This document shows, piece by piece, positions 8,063 through 17,543 of a stretch of 64,000 nt of DNA. Source of the DNA: Tepidicella baoligensis (GTDB taxonomy: Bacteria; Pseudomonadota; Gammaproteobacteria; Burkholderiales; Burkholderiaceae_C); NCBI RefSeq assembly GCF_013432195.1, contig NZ_JACCDB010000009.1, positions 56,091-120,090 of the forward strand. The letters run 5' to 3'. A program made the translations under genes and the position numbers. The notes under the pieces are model-generated. The model was not told where the DNA came from and did not search any database. It worked only from the letters and a program-made list of their open reading frames with translations. Positions within the stretch are counted from its first letter, which is position 1; every line of letters begins with the position of its first letter.

Positions 8063-9886
8063 ATGAACTCCCCCGCCGATTCGAACGACAACCCTCACAA
8101 ACCGAGCAACTTCCTGCGCCAGATCATCGAAAAGGACCTGGCGCAAGGCACTTATGCCACCCGCAAGTGGGGCGGCAGCCCGGGAGACGCCGCCCATCAC
8201 GACGCCGGCGTGCCCGACCCGGCCAAGATCCGCACGCGCTTTCCCCCCGAGCCCAACGGCTATCTGCACGTGGGCCACGCCAAGAGCATCTGCCTGAACT
8301 TCGGTTTGGCGCGCGAGTACGGCGGCGTCTGCCACATGCGTTTCGACGACACCAACCCCGAGAAGGAGGAGCAAGAGTATGTGGACTCCATCCTGGATGC
8401 GGTGCAATGGCTGGGTTTCAACTGGGAATCCCACTTCAACGGCAAAACCGAAAGCCACCTGTACTACGCCAGCGACTATTTCGATTTCATGTACCGCGCG
8501 GCGGAGTATTTGATCGAAGCCGGCCATGCCTACGTGGACGAGCAGACGGCAGAGGAAATGCGCATCAACCGGGGCGACTTCGGCAAGCCCGGCGTGAACA
8601 GCCCTTTCCGCGACCGCTCCCCGGCCGAAAACCTGGCGCGCTTTCGCGACATGCGCGACGGCAAACTGGCCGATGGCGCCGCCGTGCTGCGCGCCAAGAT
8701 CGACATGGCCAGCCCCAACATCAACCTGCGCGACCCGGCCATTTACCGCATACGCCGCGCCACGCACCACAACACGGGCGACAAATGGTGCATCTACCCG
8801 ATGTACACCTTTGCCCACCCGATTGAAGACGCGCTGGAACAAATCACCCACAGCATTTGCACACTGGAATTCGAAGACCAGCGCCCCTTCTACGACTGGC
8901 TGCTGGAGCGGCTGATGGAAGGCGGCTTGCTGAAGGCCCCGCCACCGCGCCAGTACGAATTTGCCCGCCTGAACCTGACCTACGTGATCACCAGCAAGCG
9001 CAAGCTTGCGCAACTGGTGAATGAAGGCAAGGTCAGCGGCTGGGACGACCCCCGCATGCCCACCATCGTCGGCCTGCGCCGCCGCGGCTACACACCCGAA
9101 GCCATTCAACTGTTTGCCGAACGCATCGGCGTGACCAAGAGCGAGAGCTGGATCGACTACAGCACCCTGGAAGGCTGCCTGCGCGAAGATCTGGAGCACA
9201 AGGCCCACCGTGGTATGGCCGTGCTGGACCCCGTCAAGCTGGTGCTCACCAACTGGGCCGAAGCCTTTGGCAGCGACGCCTACACCGAGGAATGCACCCA
9301 GCCTGCCCTGCCCCCCTCGGCCATCGCCGAGGGGCAGACCCCACCGCCTGAGCGCCGCTTCAAGATGGGCAAAGAAGTGTGGATCGAGCGCGAAGACTTT
9401 GAGGAAGTGCCGCCCAAGGGCTACAAGCGCCTGTTCCCGGGCAACGTGGTGCGCCTCAAAGGCGGCTATGTGATCGAATGCACCGGCTGCGCCCGCGACG
9501 CCAACGGCCAAGTGACCGAGGTGCACGCCAAGGTGATCCCCGGTACCAAGAGCGGCACCCCCGGCGCCGACAGCGTGAAAGCCAAGGCTGCCATCACCTG
9601 GGTGGGCGTAAATGACGGCGTACCGGCCGAAGTACGCCTGTATGACCGCCTGTTCACCGAAGCGCAGCCCGATGCGGGCGGCAAGAACTTCCTGGATGCG
9701 CTGAACCCCAACAGCCTGAAGGTGGTCACGGCCTACGTCGAGCCCTCACTGGCCGCCGCCAAGCCTGACCAGAAGTTCCAGTTCGAGCGGCACGGCTACT
9801 TTGTGGCCGACCGGGTGGAGCACGGGGTGGATGGAAAGGTCGTGTTCAACCGGGTGACGGGGTTGAAGGATTCGTGGGGAAAGTAG
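8063..9886 (+). CDS. glnS: Glutaminyl-tRNA synthetase
   Basis: Charges tRNA-Gln with glutamine in the cytoplasm; class I aminoacyl-tRNA synthetase. The HIGH-type signature is in PPEPNGYLHVGHAKS (about residues 63-77) and the KMSKS-type loop is VITSKRKLAQLV. The catalytic domain is followed by the GlnRS/GluRS anticodon-binding beta-barrels. Length 607 residues against 554 in E. coli; the extra residues are an N-terminal stretch and C-terminal-domain insertions such as the one near PPSAIAEGQTPPPERRF. No downstream operon partner is evident; the next gene begins 42 bp later. Confidence 0.96.
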   Translation: MNSPADSNDNPHKPSNFLRQIIEKDLAQGTYATRKWGGSPGDAAHHDAGVPDPAKIRTRFPPEPNGYLHVGHAKSICLNFGLAREYGGVCHMRFDDTNPEKEEQEYVDSILDAVQWLGFNWESHFNGKTESHLYYASDYFDFMYRAAEYLIEAGHAYVDEQTAEEMRINRGDFGKPGVNSPFRDRSPAENLARFRDMRDGKLADGAAVLRAKIDMASPNINLRDPAIYRIRRATHHNTGDKWCIYPMYTFAHPIEDALEQITHSICTLEFEDQRPFYDWLLERLMEGGLLKAPPPRQYEFARLNLTYVITSKRKLAQLVNEGKVSGWDDPRMPTIVGLRRRGYTPEAIQLFAERIGVTKSESWIDYSTLEGCLREDLEHKAHRGMAVLDPVKLVLTNWAEAFGSDAYTEECTQPALPPSAIAEGQTPPPERRFKMGKEVWIEREDFEEVPPKGYKRLFPGNVVRLKGGYVIECTGCARDANGQVTEVHAKVIPGTKSGTPGADSVKAKAAITWVGVNDGVPAEVRLYDRLFTEAQPDAGGKNFLDALNPNSLKVVTAYVEPSLAAAKPDQKFQFERHGYFVADRVEHGVDGKVVFNRVTGLKDSWGK

Positions 9887-9928
9887 ATCTGATTCCACTA
9901 GGCTACTTTGCGACGGGTCGATGACACC

Positions 9929-10516
9929 ATGCCACCAACGCACAATGCCTATCTCTTGCGGATTGAGCTCAAGAACCTCAAGCCGACCATCTACCGCGAG
10001 GTGCTGGTGCAGCCAGACATCACCCTGCGCGCCTTGCACAAGGTGATTCAGGCCGCCATGGGGTGGGAAAACGCACATCTGTATGCCTTTGCCCTGCCGC
10101 TTCGGGCCACCGAATCGTTCTGGAAAATCCCCAACCTGCGCAAATGGCAACAACCCGACCCTGGAGCTTGGAGCAAGCCCATGGGCAACGACGCCAAGGT
10201 CAAGCTCTGTGAACTGCTGACCACACCCAAACAACGCCTGCTGTACCTCTACGACTTTGGTGATGAGTGGTTGCACACGGTGACGTTGATGGCTTTCAGC
10301 AACGCCCATACGCCCCTGCCCCATTTGCTCAAGGCGCAGAATGGATGCCCTCCTGAGGATTGCGGCGGCCCGCCCGGCGCCGCGTATTGGGCTGCCGCCT
10401 GGTACGACGCCACGCACGAAGACCATGAAACGGCCCGCGACATGTTCGGTGAGCAAGAGCCCGGCTCCCTGAACTTTGCGGCGCTGCAAACTGCGGTGGC
10501 CAAGCTGAGGAAGTAG
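9929..10516 (+). CDS. Plasmid pRiA4b ORF-3-like family protein
   Basis: A 195-residue protein of the pRiA4b ORF-3 domain family, whose biochemical role is unknown. The family pattern is clear: LLRIELKNLKPTIYREVLV near the start, then TLRALHKVIQAAMGWENAHLYAF, LYLYDFGDEWLHTVTL, and a Cys-containing CPPEDCGGPPG. The ATG at 9929 (MPPTHNAYLLRIEL) is preferred over a TTG at 9908, because the domain begins immediately after it. Members are often carried by mobile elements, but nothing around it indicates transfer here. Confidence 0.85.
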   Translation: MPPTHNAYLLRIELKNLKPTIYREVLVQPDITLRALHKVIQAAMGWENAHLYAFALPLRATESFWKIPNLRKWQQPDPGAWSKPMGNDAKVKLCELLTTPKQRLLYLYDFGDEWLHTVTLMAFSNAHTPLPHLLKAQNGCPPEDCGGPPGAAYWAAAWYDATHEDHETARDMFGEQEPGSLNFAALQTAVAKLRK

Positions 10517-10671
10517 CGCCTGTATACCGCAACAGCCTCATGCTCTGGGGTTCAGTTTCTCGCGGCTCCTGCTTCCCCAGGCTGCTGCGGCCAGAGCACC
10601 CGGTCGTACATCGACACCAAACTGCCGTGGCTCAGCCCCCAGCCACAGCAGCGAACCCGGCAACACGGCAC

Positions 10672-10959
10672 TCAGTCGTCCCAGGTGACGACCGGGCCCA
10701 GCTTGCGTTCGGCCAGGAACACGGCTTCGCGCAGCGTGAGCGCTGTGCCACCATCCAGCCAGGGCGAATCCAGTCGGGGCAGGTGGTAGCGAATGTAGTA
10801 ACACTCGGCCTCGCGGTCTTGCGCGATTTCGGGTGGGTCGTCCGGGTCATGGGTGCCGTACAAGGTGTGATGGCGAACGATGCGTACCGGGCAGGTGGTG
10901 ACTCCAGCGAAAAACCAATGCCCCTGCTTGACGGCAGGCAACTCATCGACTGTGACCAT
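10672..10959 (-). CDS. Hypothetical protein (95 residues)
   Basis: A small acidic soluble protein without a family I recognise. It begins MVTVDELPAVKQGHWFFAGV and ends ERKLGPVVTWDD; it contains several aromatic and charged residues typical of a folded domain and has no signal peptide or membrane segment. The reading frame continues upstream beyond 10959 only into sequence antisense to selO, so the ATG at 10959 is taken as start. It is divergent from selO across a 153-bp gap. Confidence 0.6.
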   Translation of the reverse strand: MVTVDELPAVKQGHWFFAGVTTCPVRIVRHHTLYGTHDPDDPPEIAQDREAECYYIRYHLPRLDSPWLDGGTALTLREAVFLAERKLGPVVTWDD

Positions 10960-11112
10960 GGCGTGTGCTCCGTGCAAAGGACAACACAAATGCAGATTCA
11001 TCGTAAGCCCAGACACAGCCACGAGCAATGCGGGCAAGCCCGCAATACATAACCCGCAGTACATAACCCTTGCCTCGGCAGGTGCTTGCCAAGACAGGAG
11101 AATCCCTAGTGT

Positions 11113-12645
11113 ATGACTGTCCTCAGCACCCAGACATCCAGCTTGCACTTCCCGTTCGACCACAGCTTCGCACGCGAACTGCCGGGGCTTTACCTGCCCT
11201 GGCAACCACAGCCCGCCCCGGCGCCGCGCTGGCTGCGCTTCAACCACGAACTGGCGCGCGAACTGGGGCTGGACGCCGATCGGCTGGCCAGCGACGAAGG
11301 GCTGGCGGTGTTCTCCGGGCAGGTGGTGCCGCCTGGTGCGCAGCCGATCGCCCTGGCCTACGCCGGGCATCAATTCGGTGGTTTTTCGCCCCAACTGGGC
11401 GACGGGCGCGCCCTGCTGTTGGGCGAGGTGCTGGACCCGCTGGGTCGGCGACACGACATCGGCTTCAAAGGCTCCGGTCCCACCCCGTTTTCGCGTGGGG
11501 GAGACGGCAAGGCCGCCGTGGGACCGGTGCTGCGCGAATACCTGATCAGCGAGGCCATGCATGCGCTCGGCATCCCCACCACACGCACGCTGGCCGCAGT
11601 GGCCACGGGTGAAACGGTGCGCCGCGAGCGCCTCTTGCCCGGCGCCATTCTCACCCGCACGGCCGCCAGCCACCTGCGGGTGGGCACCTTCCAGTTCCTG
11701 GCTGCCCGGGGCGATGTGAGTGGACTACGCCGGCTCCTGCGCTACACCATTGCCCGGCACGACCCGGCGCTGATGGACACACCCGAGCCCGCGCTGGCAT
11801 TGCTGAGGGCCGTCATGGAACGGCAGGCCGCCCTCGTGGCGCGCTGGATGGGTGTAGGCTTCATCCACGGCGTGATGAACACCGACAACATGACCCTGTC
11901 GGGCGAAACCATCGACTACGGCCCTTGTGCGTTCATGGAGGCGCACGATCCGGACACCGTGTTCAGCTCCATCGATGACCACGGCCGATACGCCTATGCC
12001 AACCAGCCCGGCATCGCCCAGTGGAACCTGGCTCGTTTGGCCGAAGCACTGCTGCCCGTGATGAACCTTCCTGAAGCGCAGGCCGTGGAGCGTGCCACAG
12101 CATTGGTCAACGAATATCCGGCCATCTACCGGGCCTGCTGGCTGACCGAATGCCGCCGCAAGCTGGGCCTGGTCGATACGGCCGATGCGTCCGGTGACCA
12201 AGCGCTGGCGAACGACTACCTGCAACTGCTGCACCGATGGCAGGTCGATCACACCCTGGGGTTTCGATTGCTTTCGACCGTGTTACGCACAGGTTCGTCG
12301 GGTGCGACCCCCGCCTTGGCCGAGCACTTCGGCGCCGGCACCCCGGCGCTGGAAGCCTGGCTGGAACGCTGGCGGTGCCGGCTTGCGCAGCAACCGGGCC
12401 GTGCCGACGAAGCCGCCGACCGCATGGACGCCGCCAATCCGCTGGTGATCCCGCGCAACCACTTGGTGGAAGCGGCGCTGGACGCCGCCAGCACCGACGC
12501 CAACCTGCGCCCGTTCGAAGCGCTGCTGACCGCCATACGCCAGCCTTTTGACGCCACCCGGACCGGCACCCGGACCGGCACCATTTGGACCCAGCCCGGC
12601 TCGCCCGAGCAGACCCGTGGTTATCGAACTTTCTGCGGCACCTGA
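11113..12645 (+). CDS. selO: Protein adenylyltransferase SelO (YdiU)
   Basis: A pseudokinase-fold enzyme that transfers AMP from ATP to Ser/Thr/Tyr of target proteins and is linked to oxidative stress responses. The nucleotide-binding region GFKGSGPTPFSRGGDGKAA (about residues 117-135) and the metal-binding segment GVMNTDNMTLSGETIDYGP (about residues 254-272) match the family. The C-terminus ends YRTFCGT, with the conserved Cys where eukaryotic homologues carry selenocysteine. Length 510 residues is slightly above E. coli YdiU (478). The ATG at 11113 follows the AGGAGAATCC sequence. Confidence 0.95.
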   Translation: MTVLSTQTSSLHFPFDHSFARELPGLYLPWQPQPAPAPRWLRFNHELARELGLDADRLASDEGLAVFSGQVVPPGAQPIALAYAGHQFGGFSPQLGDGRALLLGEVLDPLGRRHDIGFKGSGPTPFSRGGDGKAAVGPVLREYLISEAMHALGIPTTRTLAAVATGETVRRERLLPGAILTRTAASHLRVGTFQFLAARGDVSGLRRLLRYTIARHDPALMDTPEPALALLRAVMERQAALVARWMGVGFIHGVMNTDNMTLSGETIDYGPCAFMEAHDPDTVFSSIDDHGRYAYANQPGIAQWNLARLAEALLPVMNLPEAQAVERATALVNEYPAIYRACWLTECRRKLGLVDTADASGDQALANDYLQLLHRWQVDHTLGFRLLSTVLRTGSSGATPALAEHFGAGTPALEAWLERWRCRLAQQPGRADEAADRMDAANPLVIPRNHLVEAALDAASTDANLRPFEALLTAIRQPFDATRTGTRTGTIWTQPGSPEQTRGYRTFCGT

Positions 12646-12756
12646 ACCTGTTATTGGCTCACCACTGCGCCACATCCAGCCCCATGCAGTTCGTGCAACG
12701 CTGGCTCGCGCTCAGCCGCAAATCGTGAACATATGTGACTTGCGGGGCCAATTCTC

Positions 12757-13716
12757 TCAAAGCGGCTTCTTGATCCAATGGGCGATTTCGCCGATCACGC
12801 CGCGGCGGAACGCCAGCACACACACCACAAACACCAAACCCTGTACCACCGTCACCCACGCGCCAAGATGGGCTAGATAGTTCTGCATGGAAACGATCAC
12901 CGCTGCCCCCACCACCGGGCCAAACAGCGTACCCATGCCCCCCACCAGCGTCATCAGCACCACTTCGCCCGACATCGTCCAGTGCACATCGGTCAGCGAG
13001 GCGAGTTGGAACACCAGCACCTTGGTTGCCCCGGCGGTACCGGACAAAGCGCCGGAGATCACGAAAGCCACCAACTTGAAGGTATCGGTGTCGTAACCCA
13101 GCGACGTGGCCCGGTCCTGGTGCTCACGGATAGCCTTGAGAATCTGGCCGAACGGCGAATGCACCACTCGCCACACCAGCAAAAAGCCCAAGAGAAAGAT
13201 CGCCATCACGAACAGGTACATGTTCATGGTGTCGGCCAAGTCAATGAAACCAAACAGCTGACCACGTGGCACGGCCTGGATGCCGTCTTCACCACCGGTG
13301 AACGGGGCTTGCAACGAAAAGAAGAAGATCATCTGCGCCAGGGCCAAGGTGATCATGGCAAAGTAGATACCTTGCCGACGGATGGCCAGCAGCCCTACCA
13401 CCACCGACAGCACGGCCGCGGTGAGGGTGCCCGCGATCACGCACAGCTCGGGGCTCCAACCCCAGACCTTGGCCGCATGGGCCGACACATAGCCGGCCGA
13501 GCCCAAGAACATGGCATGCCCAAACGACAGCAGACCACCAAAACCCAGTAGCAGGTTGAAGGCACAGGCAAACAGCGCAAAGCACATCACCTTCATCATG
13601 AAGACGGGGTACACCACCATTGGCGCCAGCGACAGCACCACCACCATGATGGCAAAGGCTACCCACTGATGCTTGTAGGACTTGGTCAAGAGAGAGGCAG
13701 AGATCGGGTGCGACAT
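12757..13716 (-). CDS. livM: Branched-chain amino-acid ABC transporter permease LivM
   Basis: Inner-membrane permease of a branched-chain amino-acid (or related amide/urea-type) ABC importer, 319 residues and about ten membrane segments. Family sequence is seen in FNLLLGFGGLLSFGHAMFLG and in the cytoplasmic EAA-like loop IREHQDRATSLGYDT. Start taken at MSHPISASLL (13716); a GTG three codons upstream is possible. Last gene of the minus-strand cluster livG-livF-SBP-livH-livM, starting 6 bp after livH stops. Confidence 0.92.
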   Translation of the reverse strand: MSHPISASLLTKSYKHQWVAFAIMVVVLSLAPMVVYPVFMMKVMCFALFACAFNLLLGFGGLLSFGHAMFLGSAGYVSAHAAKVWGWSPELCVIAGTLTAAVLSVVVGLLAIRRQGIYFAMITLALAQMIFFFSLQAPFTGGEDGIQAVPRGQLFGFIDLADTMNMYLFVMAIFLLGFLLVWRVVHSPFGQILKAIREHQDRATSLGYDTDTFKLVAFVISGALSGTAGATKVLVFQLASLTDVHWTMSGEVVLMTLVGGMGTLFGPVVGAAVIVSMQNYLAHLGAWVTVVQGLVFVVCVLAFRRGVIGEIAHWIKKPL

Positions 13717-13721
13717 GGGCT

Positions 13722-14606
13722 TCACTTCTGGGTACCGAACAGACCGGCGGGTTTGAGGAGGAGCACAAGGGTCATGATCACGAAGATGACCGTGTTGGAT
13801 GCCTCGGGGTAGAAGACCTTGGTAAGGCCCTCGATCAGGCCCAGACCGAAACCGGTGACGATGGCGCCCATGATCGAGCCCATGCCACCAATCACCACCA
13901 CGGCAAACACAACGATGATGAGATCGGCCCCCATGGTGGGGTTGACCTGGTAGATGGGCGCGGCCATCACGCCGGCCAGTGCAGCCAGCCCGACACCAAA
14001 GCCATATGTGAGTGTGATCATGCGCGGCACGTTGATGCCGAAGGCCTGCACCAGACTGGGGTTCTCTGTGGCGGCCCGCAGGTAAGCGCCCAGCTTGGTG
14101 CGCTCGATCACGTACCACGTGGCCAGACAAACCACCACCGAAGCCACGATCACCCACGCCCGGTACTTAGGCAGGAACATGAAGCCGAGGTCGAACGCCC
14201 CCATGAAAACTTCGGGCGCTGGGTACGGCATGCCCGATGAGCCGTAAGCGTTGCGGAACAGCCCCTGGATGATGAGGGCCAGACCGAAGGTGAGCAACAA
14301 GCCGTAAAGGTGGTCGAGCTTGTAGAGCCGCTTGAGCATGGTGCGTTCAATCACCATACCCGTGAACCCAACCACCAGCGGTGCGACCAGCAGAGCAACC
14401 CAGTAGCTCATGTTCAAGTGCGTCAGCCCCAGGTAGGCGACAAACGCCCCCAGCATGTACTGCGCACCGTGGGTGAAGTTGATGATGTTGAGCAGGCCGA
14501 AGATCACGGCCAGACCCAGCGACAGCAGCGCATAGAACGACCCATTGATGAGCCCGATCAGTAACTGCCCGAACAAGGCCTGGGAGGGAATACCAAATAT
14601 TTCCAT
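13722..14606 (-). CDS. livH: Branched-chain amino-acid ABC transporter permease LivH
   Basis: Second inner-membrane permease of the Liv importer, 294 residues. The N-terminus ALFGQLLIGLINGSFYALLS and the following LGLAVIFGLLNIINFTHGAQ are characteristic of LivH. The cytoplasmic loop RAATENPSLVQAFGINVPRM contacts the ATPases. It lies between the substrate-binding protein gene (33-bp gap) and livM (5-bp gap), so all are co-transcribed. Confidence 0.93.
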   Translation of the reverse strand: MEIFGIPSQALFGQLLIGLINGSFYALLSLGLAVIFGLLNIINFTHGAQYMLGAFVAYLGLTHLNMSYWVALLVAPLVVGFTGMVIERTMLKRLYKLDHLYGLLLTFGLALIIQGLFRNAYGSSGMPYPAPEVFMGAFDLGFMFLPKYRAWVIVASVVVCLATWYVIERTKLGAYLRAATENPSLVQAFGINVPRMITLTYGFGVGLAALAGVMAAPIYQVNPTMGADLIIVVFAVVVIGGMGSIMGAIVTGFGLGLIEGLTKVFYPEASNTVIFVIMTLVLLLKPAGLFGTQK

Positions 14607-14639
14607 GGTGATGTATCGGCCTGCTTGTAAATCGTCGGT

Positions 14640-15857
14640 TTACTGGACCAGCGAGCAACCGCCTTCGTTGAGCGGACGGAACGCTTCTTCGGCAGGAATC
14701 GTCGAGACCAACTTGTAGTAGTCCCACGGCCCTTTGGACTCGGACGGCTTCTTCACCTCAAACAGGTAGGCCGGGTGGATCTTGCGGCCGTCTTGGCGCA
14801 CCTGCCCTTTGCCGAACAGAGGATCGTCGGTAGGCAGTTCCTTCATCTTTGCAACGACTTTGGTACCCTCGTCGGTTTTGGCCGCGTCCACTGCCTTCAG
14901 GTAGTGCAGCACACCGGCATACACTCCTGCATGGTCAGAAGAGGGCATCTTGCCGCCATGCCTCGCGGCAAAACGCTTGGACCACTCGCGGGTCTGATCG
15001 TTGAGGTCCCAATAGAAGGTTTCGGTCAACAACAAACCTTGTGCATTGTTCAACCCCAACGCATGTATGTCGGGCAGGAACACCAGCAAACCGGCCAAGT
15101 TCTGTCCCCCTCTCACCACTCCGAACTCGGCCGCTTGCTTGATGGAGTTGATGGTGTCGCCGCCCGCGTTGGCCAAGCCAATAATCTTGGCACGTGAGGC
15201 CTGCGCTTGCAGCAGGAAGGATGAGAAATCTTGGGACGGAAACGGAGTGCGGACCTTGCCCACCACTCGGCCGCCATGCTTGGTCACAACCGCTTCGGTG
15301 TCGCGCTCCAGCGCATGGCCGAAGGCATAGTCAGCGGTTAGAAAGAACCACGTGTCGCCCCCGTTTTTGACGATCGCCTTGCCGGTGCCGTTGGCCAGCA
15401 TCCAGGTGTCGTAGAGCCAGTGCACGGTATTGGCGTTGCACGATCGGCCCGTCAGATCGGCGGTAGCCGAGCCCGTGTTCACATGCACCTTGTTCTTGTC
15501 CTTGCTGATCTGGGCGATGGCCAGACCCACCGAAGAGGTGGGCACGTCCACGATCATGTCCACCTTGTCGGTGTCGTACCACTGTCGTGCGATGTTGGAG
15601 CCGACGTCAGGCTTGTTCTGGTGATCGGCGCTCACCACCTCCACCTTCAGGCTGCTGTTGGTGGCTTTGAGGTAATCTTCCACCGCCATGCGTGCCGCGA
15701 CAACCGAGCCTGACCCACCGATATCGGAGTACAGGCCCGACATGTCACTGAGCACGCCAATCTTGACGATACCATCGGAAATCTGCGCCTGCGCCTGCGC
15801 CGTGATGCCGAATGCGCAGGCTGCCATGGCAGCGGCGGCGAGTAGCTTGCTTTTCAT
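14640..15857 (-). CDS. Branched-chain amino-acid ABC transporter substrate-binding protein
   Basis: Periplasmic receptor of the Liv-type importer, periplasmic-binding-protein type 1 fold (Peripla_BP_6). It starts MKSKLLAAAAMAACAFGITA with a typical signal peptide cleaved after AQAQA, then the conserved IKIGVLSDMSG-like strand (VKIGVLSDMSGLYSDIGG). Length 405 residues. An in-frame extension upstream of 15857 lacks a signal peptide and is rejected. The SBP type often recognises ligands other than leucine, so the substrate (branched-chain amino acid, amide, urea or aromatic acid) is open. The gene lies between livF and livH. Confidence 0.9.
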   Translation of the reverse strand: MKSKLLAAAAMAACAFGITAQAQAQISDGIVKIGVLSDMSGLYSDIGGSGSVVAARMAVEDYLKATNSSLKVEVVSADHQNKPDVGSNIARQWYDTDKVDMIVDVPTSSVGLAIAQISKDKNKVHVNTGSATADLTGRSCNANTVHWLYDTWMLANGTGKAIVKNGGDTWFFLTADYAFGHALERDTEAVVTKHGGRVVGKVRTPFPSQDFSSFLLQAQASRAKIIGLANAGGDTINSIKQAAEFGVVRGGQNLAGLLVFLPDIHALGLNNAQGLLLTETFYWDLNDQTREWSKRFAARHGGKMPSSDHAGVYAGVLHYLKAVDAAKTDEGTKVVAKMKELPTDDPLFGKGQVRQDGRKIHPAYLFEVKKPSESKGPWDYYKLVSTIPAEEAFRPLNEGGCSLVQ

Positions 15858-15903
15858 CGTGAGGTCTCCTGTCTTGGTGGATGGTGGGGAGCGAAAACGA
15901 GTG

Positions 15904-16614
15904 TCAGACACCCAGGTATTCATGCAGCATGGGCATCTTGGCTTGCAACTCTGAGGATGAGAAGCTCTCCATGACGCGGCCATGCTCCATGACGTAAAAA
16001 CGGTCAGCCAGCGGGGCGGCGAAGCGGAAGTTCTGCTCCACCATGATGATGGTGAAGCCCTTGGCTTTGAGCGCCAGGATCATGCGGGCTAACGCCTGCA
16101 CGATCACCGGGGCCAACCCCTCGGAAATCTCGTCGAGCAGCAGCAAGCGAGCGCCGGTGCGCAAGATGCGGGCCACCGCCAGCATCTGCTGCTCACCGCC
16201 CGACAGGCGGGTACCCGGGCTGTTGCGCCGTTCGGCGAGGTTGGGGAACATCTCGTAGATTTCATGCAGCGGCATACCGCCGCTGCTGATCTGGGGCGGC
16301 AGTAGCAGGTTTTCTTCACAAGTCAGCGACGCAAAAATGCCGCGCTCCTCCGGGCAATAGCCGATACCCAGCCGCGCGATCTGGTGCGGCGCCAAGCCTA
16401 TCGCTTCGCGGCCGTTGATCGTGATGGAACCGATCCGCTTGTCCACCAGACCCACGATGGACTTGACGGTGGTGGTGCGGCCGGCACCGTTGCGGCCCAG
16501 CAGCGTAACCACTTCGCCCTTGTTCACGCTCAGGTCGACCCCGTGCAGGATGTGTGATTCGCCATACCAGGCGTGCAAGTTGGTGATACGCAGGAATTCG
16601 ATGGGCTCAGCCAT
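15904..16614 (-). CDS. livF: Branched-chain amino-acid ABC transporter ATP-binding protein LivF
   Basis: One of two ATPases energising the Liv importer, 236 residues. The ABC signature is RLSGGEQQMLAVARIL and Walker B is LLLLDEISEGLAP. The Walker A motif reads GRNGAGRTT, so the usual nucleotide-binding Lys is Arg46 (codon CGC, three changes from AAG, so not a simple read error). Similar Arg variants exist, as far as I recall, in other beta-proteobacterial LivF proteins. Start at MAEPIEFLRI overlaps the end of livG by 8 bp. Asymmetric ATP hydrolysis between LivF and LivG is a possible consequence (inference). Confidence 0.92.
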   Translation of the reverse strand: MAEPIEFLRITNLHAWYGESHILHGVDLSVNKGEVVTLLGRNGAGRTTTVKSIVGLVDKRIGSITINGREAIGLAPHQIARLGIGYCPEERGIFASLTCEENLLLPPQISSGGMPLHEIYEMFPNLAERRNSPGTRLSGGEQQMLAVARILRTGARLLLLDEISEGLAPVIVQALARMILALKAKGFTIIMVEQNFRFAAPLADRFYVMEHGRVMESFSSSELQAKMPMLHEYLGV

Positions 16615-17383
16615 GAGCGCCCTCCAGTGCGTTGTCGGTGCTGCCCATGTATGCCTCGAGCACCTGTGGGTCTCTGGAGACCACTTCGTACGGCCCTTCG
16701 GCGATGACCTGGCCCCGTTGCAACACGCTGATGGTGTCTGCAATGCTGGAGACGACGTTCATGTTGTGTTCCACCATGAGGATGGTGCGGTTGGCGCTGA
16801 CCTTTTTGATGAGTTGGGTGACGCGGTCCACGTCCTCGTGGCCCATGCCCTGCGTGGGCTCATCGAGAAGCATGAGCTCGGGGTTCATGGCGAGCGTGGT
16901 GGCAATTTCCAGCGCACGCTTGCGGCCATAGGCCAGCTCCACCGCGGTGATGTGGGCAAACTCGCCTAAGCCCACCTCCTCCAGAATGGCCATAGCCTTG
17001 TCATTGAGACGGTCGAGGATGCGCTCGGAGCGCCAGAAATGCAGCGACACGCCCGTGGATCGCTGCAGCGCGATGCGCACGTTCTCCATCACCGACAGAT
17101 TGGGAAAAGTCGCCGAGATCTGGAACGATCGCACCAAGCCACGCCGGGCCACCTGGGCCGGCTTTTCCTTGGTGATGTCCTGGCCTTTGAAAAGGATCTG
17201 CCCGTGCGTCGGGATCAGGAATTTGGTCAGCAGGTTGAAAACCGTGGTTTTGCCGGCCCCGTTGGGGCCAATCAGCGCGTGAATTTGGCCGCGACGCACA
17301 CCAAGGTTGACGTTGTTGACCGCGACAAACCCCTTGAACTCTTTGACGAGATCACGGGTCTCCAGGATGTAATCATTGGACAT
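16607..17383 (-). CDS. livG: Branched-chain amino-acid ABC transporter ATP-binding protein LivG
   Basis: The other ATPase of the importer, 258 residues. Walker A is intact (GPNGAGKTTVFNLL), the signature region is degenerate (ELAYGRKRALEIATTLA, as is normal for LivG) and Walker B is LMLLDEPTQGMG. It is the first gene of the cluster, so the promoter should lie in the 160-bp gap to the divergent YeeE/YedE gene at 17544. Confidence 0.93.
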   Translation of the reverse strand: MSNDYILETRDLVKEFKGFVAVNNVNLGVRRGQIHALIGPNGAGKTTVFNLLTKFLIPTHGQILFKGQDITKEKPAQVARRGLVRSFQISATFPNLSVMENVRIALQRSTGVSLHFWRSERILDRLNDKAMAILEEVGLGEFAHITAVELAYGRKRALEIATTLAMNPELMLLDEPTQGMGHEDVDRVTQLIKKVSANRTILMVEHNMNVVSSIADTISVLQRGQVIAEGPYEVVSRDPQVLEAYMGSTDNALEGAHG

Positions 17384-17543
17384 GTTTCAGCTTGGGTGCC
17401 TGCAAATGACGACCGCCGGCGCGGCCTTGCGTGATATTCTGCTTGGGCCTGGCGCTGCAAAACGTCATGGTTTACCCGGCATCACTGTCCCCGATGCGTC
17501 TAAACGCTTCGGCCCCAGCCAATAGCCACACAATTCTTCACCC

